This document shows, one piece after another, positions 17,361 through 25,810 of a stretch of DNA of 64,000 nt. The notes beneath the pieces are model-generated. The model was given only the letters and a program-made list of their open reading frames with translations, was not told the origin of the DNA and ran no database searches. Origin of the DNA: Acidobacteriaceae bacterium (GTDB taxonomy: Bacteria; Acidobacteriota; Terriglobia; Terriglobales; Acidobacteriaceae); contig PLDC01000020.1 of the NCBI GenBank assembly GCA_003134995.1, positions 175 through 64,174 of the forward strand, written 5' to 3'. Made by a program: the position numbers and the translations under genes. Every line of letters begins with the position of its first letter. The first letter of the stretch is position 1.

Positions 17361-18508
17361 ATGGATAAAAAGCAAGTTAGTCGACCTGAACTCCCCCTTC
17401 ATCCGGCTACTTTGCCCTTTCGAACAACACTGTTATCGGGTGGCGGCTTGCTAGGCCGGCTTCTGGCATGGCGCGCGTCCAGAACCGGCCTGCTTGTTGC
17501 TCTCTATGACGCAGCTAGTCGTTCTGGAGAAGATTCTGCCGCGTGGGCCGCAGCCGGAATGATTACTCCTTCGGCAGAGGCAGTTGATGCCGACCCGGAA
17601 ATCGTAGCGATGGGGCGGCGCAGCCTGAACCTGTGGCCGCGGTGGCTCGCCGAATTACCAGAGCCGGTTTTCTATCGTGATGACGGAACTCTCCTGCTCT
17701 GGCATCGCGAGGATGCAGGGGAGGCACGTCGCTTCGAGAGACTCCTCGCAAGGCGCGACGCGTCGGCGCATCTGGTTCACGTGGATGCGGCTCGGCTCAC
17801 TCAGATGGAACCGGCACTCGATTCAAGGTTTCAGCAATCGCTGTATCTTCCTGGCGAGGCGCAGATTGACAATCGGGCCCTGCTGAAGACTCTCGCCCTC
17901 GCGCTCGAAGAAGCAGGTGTCCAGTGTCACTGGCAAACGTTTGTGGCGGCGGATGCGCTGCCCGCTGCGGGCATCGTCGTAGACTGCCGCGGTATGGGTG
18001 CGCGCCAGGATTTATCGCAACTACGTGGCGTTCGCGGCGAAATTGTACGTCTCGATGCGCCGCACGTGGAATTGCGCCACATGCTGCGCCTGCTGCACCC
18101 GCGGTTTTCCGTGTATGTGGTACCTCGTGCCGAGGGCAAGCTGGTTGTCGGGGCCACCAGCATCGAGAGTGACGATCGCTCTCCGATGTCAGTGCGCGGC
18201 GCATTGGAGTTGCTCACCTCTGCGTATTCCATACTACCGGCCCTAGCCGAGGCCCGCATCCTGGAGTTCACCACGCAGCTGCGACCAACCCTTCCCGACA
18301 ACCGGCCTGCGTTTTTCTATCATCTCGGAAAAACGTGCTGAGAATCAACGGGCTGTATCGTCACGGTTTTATGCTGTCGCCCGCAATCGTTGAGGAGGCA
18401 TTGCCCTTGCTATCCCGGCAACGGGAAGAATCATACACCGGGCGATGGTCCTGCCTGCGCATGTGTGCCCACGAGGTCGAGGAGGAACAAGCATGTCCGT
18501 CCTTGTAA
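17361..18508 (+). pseudogene. thiO: thiO, FAD-dependent glycine oxidase, frameshifted near the 3' end
   Basis: ThiO oxidises glycine to the imine used in thiazole formation. The uninterrupted frame (17361-18341, 326 aa) has a dinucleotide-binding N-terminus (LLSGGGLLGRLLAW, slightly degenerate) and DAO-family motifs such as RPTLPDNRP near 312. It then ends abruptly at FYHLGKTC. One extra A in the A5 run at 18329-18333 would restore the family C-terminus (NGLYRHGFMLSP) and extend the frame to 18508, giving about 382 residues, the normal ThiO length, with a 16-nt overlap onto thiS. Either a real mutation or a homopolymer sequencing error explains it. Without the tail the FAD domain would be incomplete. 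Confidence 0.85.
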
Positions 18509-18690
18509 ATGGACGAATGCAAAATCTACCAGAGCCGCCAACTTTGGCGGCATTGTTGGTAGTGCTCGCTCCACCAACTCCATTCGCCGTAGCCTGCAAT
18601 GGCGAATTTATTCCGCATGCAAACTATGCCGGATGCGAAATCCAGCCGGGCGACCATATCGACATCGTGCATCCTGCGGCGGGAGGTTAG
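18493..18690 (+). CDS. thiS: ThiS sulfur-carrier protein
   Basis: This 65-residue ubiquitin-like protein starts at MSVLVNGRMQ behind GAGGAGGAA. It has the ThiS signature near residue 30 (VACNGEFIP), DHIDIVHPAAGG at the end and the essential C-terminal Gly-Gly, which is adenylated and thiocarboxylated to donate sulfur for the thiazole ring. It overlaps the restored thiO frame and ends 1 nt before thiG. The adenylating enzyme is not in this window. Confidence 0.93.
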   Translation: MSVLVNGRMQNLPEPPTLAALLVVLAPPTPFAVACNGEFIPHANYAGCEIQPGDHIDIVHPAAGG

Positions 18691-18691
18691 C

Positions 18692-19549
18692 GTGAACGAT
18701 AGTAAAACAGAAGACACACTCACTTTGTATGGAGAGACCTTCGCGAGTCGCCTTTTGCTAGGCACATCGCGGTACGAATCTCCTATGCGATTGGCGGCTG
18801 CTATACGCGCAGCCGATCCCGCTCTGCTTACCGTATCGGTTCGGCGGCAACTTACTGGTGGACGCCTGGGTTCACAGGATGCAGGTGAGTCTTTTTGGAA
18901 TTTGCTGCGCGAGACAGGTCGCAAGATCCTCCCTAACACGGCAGGTTGCCTCAGCGCGGGTGAAGCCATAAAGACAGCCTGCATGGCCCGCGAGCTGTTT
19001 CAGACGAATCTCATAAAACTCGAAGTCATCGGAGATGAAGTCAGTCTCCAGCCAGACCCGTTTGGTCTGCTTGAAGCCGCAACCAAACTCGTAAAACGTG
19101 GCTTCCAGGTCCTACCATATTGCACAGAAGACTGGGTACTATGTAGCCGTCTGATGGATGCAGGCTGTGAGGTCCTCATGCCATGGGCAGCCCCCATCGG
19201 AACCGGTCAGGGACCACGCAATCCTCGCGGTTTACGCGAATTGCGCGAACGCGCTCCCGAGATTCCCTTAATCGTGGATGCGGGCATAGGCCTTCCGTCT
19301 CAAGCCTGCCAGGTGATGGAGTGGGGATTCGACGGCGTATTACTAAACACCGCGGTATCGCGAGCTCTTGATCCTGTTCGAATGGCCGGTGCCTTTGCCG
19401 AAGCCGTCAAGGGAGGTCGCAGTGCATTCCTGGCTGGACCAATGATTATGCAAGAGACCGCTGTCCCGAGCACTCCTGAAATCGGTCGTCCCTTTGCATC
19501 GAGCCCATCGCGATTCGAAGGCCTGGCGCCTAGCTTAATGCGAGGGTAG
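18692..19549 (+). CDS. thiG: Thiazole synthase ThiG
   Basis: ThiG condenses deoxyxylulose phosphate, dehydroglycine and ThiS-thiocarboxylate into the thiazole phosphate of thiamine. The GTG at 18692 (VNDSKTED), one base after the thiS stop and behind GGGAGG, is chosen over upstream codons that lie inside thiS. The 285 residues include the Schiff-base Lys, K109 in LIKLEVIGD, plus PWAAPIGTG and VDAGIGLPSQA phosphate-binding motifs. The thiO-thiS-thiG order is a standard pathway cluster. Confidence 0.95.
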   Translation: MNDSKTEDTLTLYGETFASRLLLGTSRYESPMRLAAAIRAADPALLTVSVRRQLTGGRLGSQDAGESFWNLLRETGRKILPNTAGCLSAGEAIKTACMARELFQTNLIKLEVIGDEVSLQPDPFGLLEAATKLVKRGFQVLPYCTEDWVLCSRLMDAGCEVLMPWAAPIGTGQGPRNPRGLRELRERAPEIPLIVDAGIGLPSQACQVMEWGFDGVLLNTAVSRALDPVRMAGAFAEAVKGGRSAFLAGPMIMQETAVPSTPEIGRPFASSPSRFEGLAPSLMRG

Positions 19550-19749
19550 CTCTACTAATTTACGTCGTTCGAACCGACACTACATACTGGCTGACTGAAG
19601 TTCGTCCCCTCTAGCATTCATCCCTCGATTTGTCAGTCCCGCGAGTCTTGCCTCATGGATTTATCGGCATGATCGATCTGCGCACGGTTGACGGTTTGTC
19701 TTGTGCGCGAATCAGCTGGTTAATCTTGCAAGTCGTCGGTGACACCGTA
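19550..19749. other. Intergenic stretch without a recognisable gene
   Basis: This is the first part of the 439-bp gap after thiG. I see no ORF with a ribosome site or a terminator. The second part holds the candidate enhancer and sigma-54 promoter. Confidence 0.5.
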
Positions 19750-19781
19750 TGACGCGTCACTGTCACTCGACTCCGAGTGAC
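19750..19781. promoter_or_regulatory. Paired palindromes, candidate enhancer for sigma-54 activation
   Basis: TGACGCGTCA (19750-19759, perfect palindrome) is followed by GTCACTCG-N4-CGAGTGAC (19762-19781). They lie about 110-140 bp before the expected start of the sigma-54 promoter at 19867, the usual distance for an upstream activating sequence. Confidence 0.5.
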
Positions 19782-19866
19782 GCCACGGTCATTGTTAATT
19801 CTCCCTAATCTCTGCAAATCTACGCCGCTTGAATGATCCGACACTCCAAGAGGCGATTCTCAGCTT

Positions 19867-19882
19867 TGGCACTGTCTTTGCT
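19867..19882 (+). promoter_or_regulatory. Sigma-54 (-24/-12) promoter
   Basis: TGGCAC-N5-TTGCT matches the consensus with the required 12-nt GG-to-GC distance. It lies 107 nt before the ATG at 19989. Confidence 0.7.
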
Positions 19883-19988
19883 CTACCGTAATTCGAGTTT
19901 TCTAGCGATGACACCAGGAACTTTTTGCTTGCATAGCTCACGTAGGCCGGCAATCGATTCTGCCTAGCAATGATGGAACTCGGAGGGA

Positions 19989-20991
19989 ATGATGAAAAGA
20001 ATTAAGACTCGAGGCTTTATTCAAAGATTTGGGAGCAGCCTAACCTTCGTGAGGACAGACTTCCAGAGTGAACAAAAGGGCGCGATCTCTTCAGCAGGGC
20101 TGTGGTTATGCTGGGGGCAAACCCGGCCGGCCTTATGGATTCTGTCAGTCACGATGAGCATCTTGTATTGCGGCGTCGTGGCGGTCCGCGCACAGGAACC
20201 TTCCTATGTAACGAAGACTGTGCAGCAGTCTTCAGACACAGCTAAGACAGAGCAGGAGTCTTCGGACATCGCGAAAACAGCACAAAACCCGATTGCCCAC
20301 ATAATATCAGTGCCCTTCGAGAATGACTTTTACCCGCAGACAGGCATTAACAAGGAAAACGAATACGTCTTGGAGATAAAGCCTGTGGTCCCAATCCCGT
20401 TGTCGAGGGAGTGGAACCTGATCACGCGAACGATCATACCCGTAATTCAAACACCCGACCTTACGGCTGAAATAAAAGGGACAAGCGGGCTAGGAGATAT
20501 ACAAGAATCTTTGTTCTTCTCACCAACAAAGGCGGGTCTAGGTGGGATTATTTGGGGAGCGGGGCCGGCCATTTCAGCCCCCACCGCCACAGAGCACATT
20601 TATGGGACGGGAAAAACAAGCGTCGGTCCTACTGTTGTTGTCCTGAAGAGCCAAGGGCACTGGTTGTTTGGATCGCTTGTGCAAAATCTATGGTCGGTCG
20701 AGGCCGGCCCCAGGGAGCGGCGCCGTAAACCAGATGCTGCTGCAGCCTTTCGTGAACTACAACTTGCCGCACAAATGGTATCTCACTTCGTCGCCTATCA
20801 TCACCGCAAACTGGAAACTGGACGAAGGACGGTGGCTCGTCCCCGTGGGTGGCGGAGTCGGAAAAATTGTGCGTTTCGGAAAAGTACCTGTGAATGTCTA
20901 CGGACAATTTTTCGGAAATGCGGAATACCCGAACGGGACGAGCAAGTGGTCGGCAAGGTTCCAGATGCAGTTTCTATTTCCGAGAAGGTGA
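19989..20991 (+). pseudogene. Outer-membrane channel-like protein, frameshifted near 20700
   Basis: The start follows CGGAGGG. The first frame encodes a membrane/signal segment (about 50-70), two short tandem Ser/Thr/Gln repeats (about 75-98) and the beginning of a beta-barrel-like family I know from proteobacteria and acidobacteria (VPFENDFYPQTG, then WNLITRTIIPVIQTP, then GLGDIQESLFFSPTK). After LWSV near 20700 the frame turns to nonsense. The family's C-terminus (VNQMLLQPFVNYNLPHKWYL and the final FQMQFLFP) continues in the +1 frame to 20991. One surplus base between 20695 and 20715, in a C/G-rich tract, explains it. The intact product would have about 333 residues. The first-frame ORF runs to 21026. 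A sigma-54 promoter lies upstream. Confidence 0.75.
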
Positions 20992-21090
20992 AGGAATCGG
21001 AGAACAGCTTTGAGGCCGCAAGCTGATCGTCAATCTAAAGGAATGTACGCTCGGGGCCCAGATCGGCTACACCGTAGAGGAGGAATCGAG

Positions 21091-21378
21091 ATGTTCGGAG
21101 CAACAAAGCTTGGAAAGCAGCAACCCTCACCCTATGCCACCTCGACGGATTTCTGTCAAATCTTCGAGACGGACATGAACCGATTGTATCGCTTGTCGTT
21201 CCTGCTCACAGGAAATGAGCCTGTCGCTGAGCAATGTTTTCTCGGTGGCCTGCAGATGGCTCAAGAAGGGAACCCAATCTTCAAGAGTCGGCACCATTCG
21301 TCTTCAATCAGGCAGCCTTGGAAGATGCCTTTCCAAAACGATGGGGAGATCGCTACTACTGGTTCACAATTAGAGTGA
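21091..21378 (+). CDS. Short ORF, probably a truncated member of an acidobacterial regulatory family
   Basis: The ATG at 21091 follows GAGGAGGA, so translation is likely. The first 60 of 95 residues (CQIFETDMNRLYRLSFLLTG, then AEQCFLGGL) resemble the N-terminus of small acidobacterial proteins that look like a sigma region-2 relative. After NPIFK the sequence loses the family pattern. The ORF overlaps the 3' end of the opposing 1046-residue gene by 23 bp, so the original C-terminus was probably lost there. Confidence in function is low. Confidence 0.4.
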   Translation: MFGATKLGKQQPSPYATSTDFCQIFETDMNRLYRLSFLLTGNEPVAEQCFLGGLQMAQEGNPIFKSRHHSSSIRQPWKMPFQNDGEIATTGSQLE

Positions 21379-24300
21379 CGGTAGGGGCTTGATGAGTGAG
21401 TGTCCCAGAGGTGCCAGTCACAGTGATGGTGTAAGTGCCCGGTTGCGTGCCTTGCTGCTGCCCGCCGCCACCTCCAGCATTGCTGCCTGCTACACTGCTG
21501 CTCGCTCCTCCGCCACAAGACATAAGCAACAAAGCCAGCATAAATAATCCGAGCAGAGGAACCGGGAGAGAAAGCTTTCCGCGTCGCACTCTGCGCGTTT
21601 TTGTGCCAAGCAGCACAAGTCCAGGCAGGGCCAGCCAGAAGGCGTAGAAAATCGCAGTCCTGTCGGGTCGTTGTGGAGAGACGCTAGCCGAACTGGACGT
21701 AGTGCTTACGGTCATGACGACCGGCCCGGAACTGCTGCCCGGAGTCACGGCGTTCGGGGCGAAACTGCACCGCGAAATCGCGGGTCCGCCGGAACAGGAC
21801 AAACTAACAGCGTTGGAAAACTCTCCCACGGGCAGCACGCTGAAATTGTATGTAGCTGATTGACCCGGATTAATGGTCTGCGTCGTCGGCGTGATTGAGC
21901 CGAGCGCGAAATCCTGAATCACCGTCAGTGGCAGCGTGAGAGTCTGGACTGTCTGTCCCGAGGAGTTGGCGACGGTTAGAACAACGTTATATGGGTTCGC
22001 CGGGTTAGGCGCAGCGCTGTTGGGTACGCTGACGGTGAGGGTTAGCGTAGTTGAGATCCCCGCAGTAAGCTGCGGATTTTCCGGCGTGACCGAGCATTGA
22101 CCCGAAAGCGCGCTGGCACTGCAACTCGCGGTCGCCGAGCCACTGTAGTTGGACGTGACAGACACTTTGGCGGATTGCTCGGATCCTGCATCCGCGGCAT
22201 TGGAAAAGGATTGGGTCGCTGCCAGTTGGAAACTGTTGGCTATGATCAGGGATGCGGTCGCCGAGTGCGAAAGCGAGCCCGACGTCCCCGTAACCACCAC
22301 GGGATACGTTCCCGCGGTCGAGGTGCTGCTAGTGGTGATCGTCGTCACCACTGCAACTGAGGCGTTCCCCGGCGTTACCGGATTCGGAGTGAACTTGCAC
22401 TGCGCCCCGGAAGGAATCCCGCTACAAGAAAGCGTCACGGCACTGGCGAACGATTCGCCGACCGGCAGCACATTGAAATTGTAGCTGGCTGACTGACCGG
22501 GTGTGATGGTTTGTGGAGTCGGTGTGATTGAGCCGAGGCTGAAATCATTCACCGGGCTTACCACCGTGAGAGCGATGGTCAGGGAGTGGCTGGGGGCGCC
22601 GGTGACATCCTGTGTGGTGATTGTGATGTTATAAGTGCCGGATGCGGCATCGCTGGGAATACTGATTGTGGCAGTCACAGCCACCGCGGCCCCATTGCCA
22701 ACTGTGATGGGACTTGCCGGGCTGAACGTGCAGGTTGCGCCGGCGAGAGCCGCAGTATTGCAACTGGCAGTAACCTGGCCGCTGTAAGAGTCCTTGGAAG
22801 TGAGGGTGAGGTTCGCGGTTACTTTATCTCCGGGTGAGGAGGAAACCGATGCCGGGCCAGTAATCGAGAAATCTCCGACGTTGAATGACACGTTAAAGGA
22901 ATTAGTGATGGAACCCGATGTGCCCTGCACGGCAATCTGGTAAGCGCCTGCAGAAAAACTGGTTCCATTGATTACCAGAGTGGCCGTGGCCGGGAAGGTT
23001 TTGACTGACGTAGGACTGATGCTGCAACTACCAACTCCAAATGTGGCGGGACAACTCAAGGTCACGGTCCCGGTGAAGCCGTCCTCCGCCGAGATCGTAA
23101 TCGGACCGCTGGTGCCGGTGCTGCCAGCTTTTACGTTGGGGAACGCGCCAGATTCACTGAAAACGAAGTTAGGACTCTCCGTGGTTGTGCTGGTTTGCAG
23201 CAGGATGGGTTCGACGCCGACGGTTACCGTAGCGCCTTTGTAAATGGTGTGCTCGATCCCGCTCAGATCCAGATAGTTCACATACTGGCTGGATGGGGTA
23301 TAACTGGCATTGCCACCGGGGTTCCACACTGCCTGAGCGGAGTAGCCGTTGGATCCCGTTAAACCGCAAGTCCAGATCCCCGAGCTATTCTCGGAACACA
23401 GAGTGCTCATGGTGCGGCCGGACATCCAGCTCTCTACTTGCGTGTATGCATCTCCGGCAGTGTTGGCTATGCCGTTGACTTCCAGCGTTCCCGTGCTGAA
23501 ATCGTTCCAGGCATACCAGTAATGTCGCACCACGCCATTGGACCAGAGCAGCAGGTACGTTCTCGCTACATAGCCCGCCTGATCCGTGGAACCGGGAAGA
23601 ACGCTATCGGTCCCCCACGCACCTTCGGTTGACCACAGCGGCATGGAACTTATGTTGTATGTGGACATGACGCTCTGATAGCACTGAATCACCGGCACGA
23701 TGTCTTCGGCCGTGGTGGTGTAGTAGGTGTGAAACGCGAGGATGTCAATATACGGGCCGAGCCCTGCCGCCAAGTATCCGGCCATTTTATCGGGCATCGT
23801 GCAATTTGAACTCGGATAGCTGTAGCTCAACTGCCCGTTGGCCATGCTGATGATTTGTGCCGTCGGTATATATTTCAGAATGTAGGTGCGCGCATCCTGC
23901 GCCATGCGCACGAGTTGAGCGTCTGTTCCATTCCATTGATTGGGATCATGGGGAGTGTTCCACAGTTCCCAATACACGATGCTGGGAGCGTGCTGCGCAA
24001 CGGCGCTGACAAAATTAATCCAGTCCTGATCCGTACCGGTTCCGTCGGAGTTCAGGTCACTCGGAGGCCAACAGGCACCTGGAAATCCATCGCAACCCGA
24101 ATCATTGGGATCGGAACTGGCCCATTTGGGAGTGAATCCGAATGTATAAATTAATTGGATATTGTGGGTCGCCGCCTGAGTGATCCAGCTATCCAGGGTA
24201 GTCCAGTCATAGACACCGTTCGCGGTGTTGAGTTCCGCCCACGAGGTGTTCGATTCCCAGAGCCGCATGCCGTAAGTGGGCATGCTCGGCCACGCGTTGC

Positions 24301-24496
24301 CATACAGCACGCCGTCGTGAGCTGAATTATCGAACAGACTTGCCGGTATCGATGTTGAGGTGACGGAACTGGGAGCGATGGACTCCGGAGTGATCGCAGC
24401 GTTTGGGTCAGCTTGCGCGACCAAGAAGGTTGCCGTCGTTAGAAGCAAAACACCAACCAGCAGGGTGCAGGGCACATGATCGCTCTTCGCGCTCAT
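21356..24496 (-). CDS. Large secreted glycosidase-like protein with Ig-like repeats and C-terminal membrane anchor
   Basis: The start is the ATG at 24496 (MSAKSDHVPC), set by TAGGAGTGATCA; the frame extends upstream without a ribosome site. The 1046 residues comprise a signal peptide (about 1-28), a clan-A-like barrel (about 45-430) and about five Ig-like beta domains (about 440-945). Two hydrophobic segments follow (FYAFWLALPGLVLLG and LLGLFMLALLLMSCGGG), then a Gly/Gln-rich linker and a last Ig strand. In the barrel the WNEP position reads W179-N180-T181-P182, so the usual acid/base Glu is Thr; a candidate nucleophile remains at E291 (STEGAWG). It may bind a polysaccharide rather than cut it. 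Probable paralogue of 1-1554. Confidence 0.8.
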   Translation of the reverse strand: MSAKSDHVPCTLLVGVLLLTTATFLVAQADPNAAITPESIAPSSVTSTSIPASLFDNSAHDGVLYGNAWPSMPTYGMRLWESNTSWAELNTANGVYDWTTLDSWITQAATHNIQLIYTFGFTPKWASSDPNDSGCDGFPGACWPPSDLNSDGTGTDQDWINFVSAVAQHAPSIVYWELWNTPHDPNQWNGTDAQLVRMAQDARTYILKYIPTAQIISMANGQLSYSYPSSNCTMPDKMAGYLAAGLGPYIDILAFHTYYTTTAEDIVPVIQCYQSVMSTYNISSMPLWSTEGAWGTDSVLPGSTDQAGYVARTYLLLWSNGVVRHYWYAWNDFSTGTLEVNGIANTAGDAYTQVESWMSGRTMSTLCSENSSGIWTCGLTGSNGYSAQAVWNPGGNASYTPSSQYVNYLDLSGIEHTIYKGATVTVGVEPILLQTSTTTESPNFVFSESGAFPNVKAGSTGTSGPITISAEDGFTGTVTLSCPATFGVGSCSISPTSVKTFPATATLVINGTSFSAGAYQIAVQGTSGSITNSFNVSFNVGDFSITGPASVSSSPGDKVTANLTLTSKDSYSGQVTASCNTAALAGATCTFSPASPITVGNGAAVAVTATISIPSDAASGTYNITITTQDVTGAPSHSLTIALTVVSPVNDFSLGSITPTPQTITPGQSASYNFNVLPVGESFASAVTLSCSGIPSGAQCKFTPNPVTPGNASVAVVTTITTSSTSTAGTYPVVVTGTSGSLSHSATASLIIANSFQLAATQSFSNAADAGSEQSAKVSVTSNYSGSATASCSASALSGQCSVTPENPQLTAGISTTLTLTVSVPNSAAPNPANPYNVVLTVANSSGQTVQTLTLPLTVIQDFALGSITPTTQTINPGQSATYNFSVLPVGEFSNAVSLSCSGGPAISRCSFAPNAVTPGSSSGPVVMTVSTTSSSASVSPQRPDRTAIFYAFWLALPGLVLLGTKTRRVRRGKLSLPVPLLGLFMLALLLMSCGGGASSSVAGSNAGGGGGQQQGTQPGTYTITVTGTSGTLTHQAPTVTLIVNQ

Positions 24497-25587
24497 TTGA
24501 TCACTCCTAAAATTTCTATTGGACGGCGAGACGAATGGAGAAACTGGGAACTTGGAACGCACGAAATATTACACGAGAGGCGGGAGCTGGCGAAACAGGA
24601 AAGTCTAAGAAATTTACTCAGAAGTTCACAGCGGCGTCCGGCCCTTCTCCATAGTGCAAGAAACTGCACACAGGCGGCTGCGAGCGCAAACGCAACCAGG
24701 CCGACCGCGTGAGCTGGAATCGGGTTCGCGTTTCTTTCCTAGATGCGGATTGCTCGAGAAAATAGGCTCTGTGTATGGTGAGGTACAATTTTATCTGAGA
24801 CCAGCGCAGAGCTTATTGAACTCGTCGAGGCTTGTCCGCGGTATGTGGATTGATATTCAGCTCCCCACGAGACCATGAGTCGAACTTTGTTCTGGACCCG
24901 GAATGGGCGCTTGGAAGCTCGGCGGAGAGCCTCAAGCAGACGAATCCCGGCTTTCTAAATGATCGACCTTCAGTTGAAACGAATCTCAGCGAAAGCCCAC
25001 GCCCATGTTTGTTGGTGCATCATCCTCACCAGAACTGTGCACTGAATCGAATGTCGCCGACTAGTGATATTTGCGATACCATCCCTGGGTCAACCCAAGC
25101 GGCCCCATCTCCAGTTCGTCATCCTCGCGGAGGAGTGTCAGATGGCACGTTCACAGGTGCGGTCCTTACGACCAAAATCACACCCCCTTCATCAGAAATG
25201 GCCTCAAGTCTTGAACCGACACCGAACTCTCCCAACTCAGGCAAACAGGGCAAGGCTCCTGATTTCTCGAAGTCCCACGGCATTGCTGAAAGGTTTCGTG
25301 CCTATGTTAAAGGGAACGTGTTGCAACTGACGGATGCAAGCAAGTTCTACAGGAAAGAAGCCGAGGTTGCACTTGAGGTATCCGATTATGTCGAAGCGTG
25401 TGCTGGATCAAAAGATGACTATGTACTGAAGAATGGATTCGAGACTTTTTTTTCCACAACCTGCCTTTGCTCTTGCCATTTCTGCAGCCGGGACCAGCTA
25501 CAACAGTTGCCGCTATGCTGCCAACTAAACCAGTTGACGTTCTCATCACGACCGTGGGAATGGCGCCAACGTGCCACAGGGAGGAAT
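24497..25587. other. Long stretch without a convincing gene
   Basis: This is most of the 1.3-kb gap between the Ig protein start and the glycosyltransferase. One long frame (24832-25593, 253 codons) has no ribosome site, an unusual Cys/Ser-rich end after a T8 run near 25446, and no family I recognise. I read it as decayed coding sequence or non-coding DNA. The gap ends in a dispersed repeat copy. Confidence 0.4.
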
Positions 25588-25663
25588 AACTGACTGTTGA
25601 AACCAGGCCGTTACGCTCAAGTGCCTAGCCATGATGAGTGTAACGGCGATTCTTCGCCAGCTG
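25588..25663 (-). repeat. Dispersed repeat copy A
   Basis: On the minus strand this copy runs from a GGCGAAGAATCGCCGTTACACTCA-like block, quoted here only by its ends GGCGAAGAATCG and GTTACACTCA, to GGCCTGGTTT. It aligns with the plus strand of 32682-32751 over about 70 bp and with part of 27915-27971. It lies upstream of the glycosyltransferase gene. Confidence 0.6.
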
Positions 25664-25810
25664 CCCCCAGCGACTCGAATTCCCGACGTTTTTGAGACCC
25701 TTGATCCAGCAACTGACACGCTCCATCGAATCGCGATGAGACTTATCTTCAAATTCGTAGTGTTTCTGCGAATAGGCGTGTTTTACTACTTATGTTCTTG
25801 ATGCGGAGAA

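Noticed and set aside
24240-24270. GTTCGATTCCC, resembling a tRNA T-arm
   Set aside because: It lies inside the coding region of the Ig protein and no acceptor or anticodon arm can be drawn around it.
24832-25593. 253-codon frame upstream of the glycosyltransferase
   Set aside because: No ribosome site, no family, and a Cys-rich tail created after a T8 run; described only as part of the gene-poor stretch.
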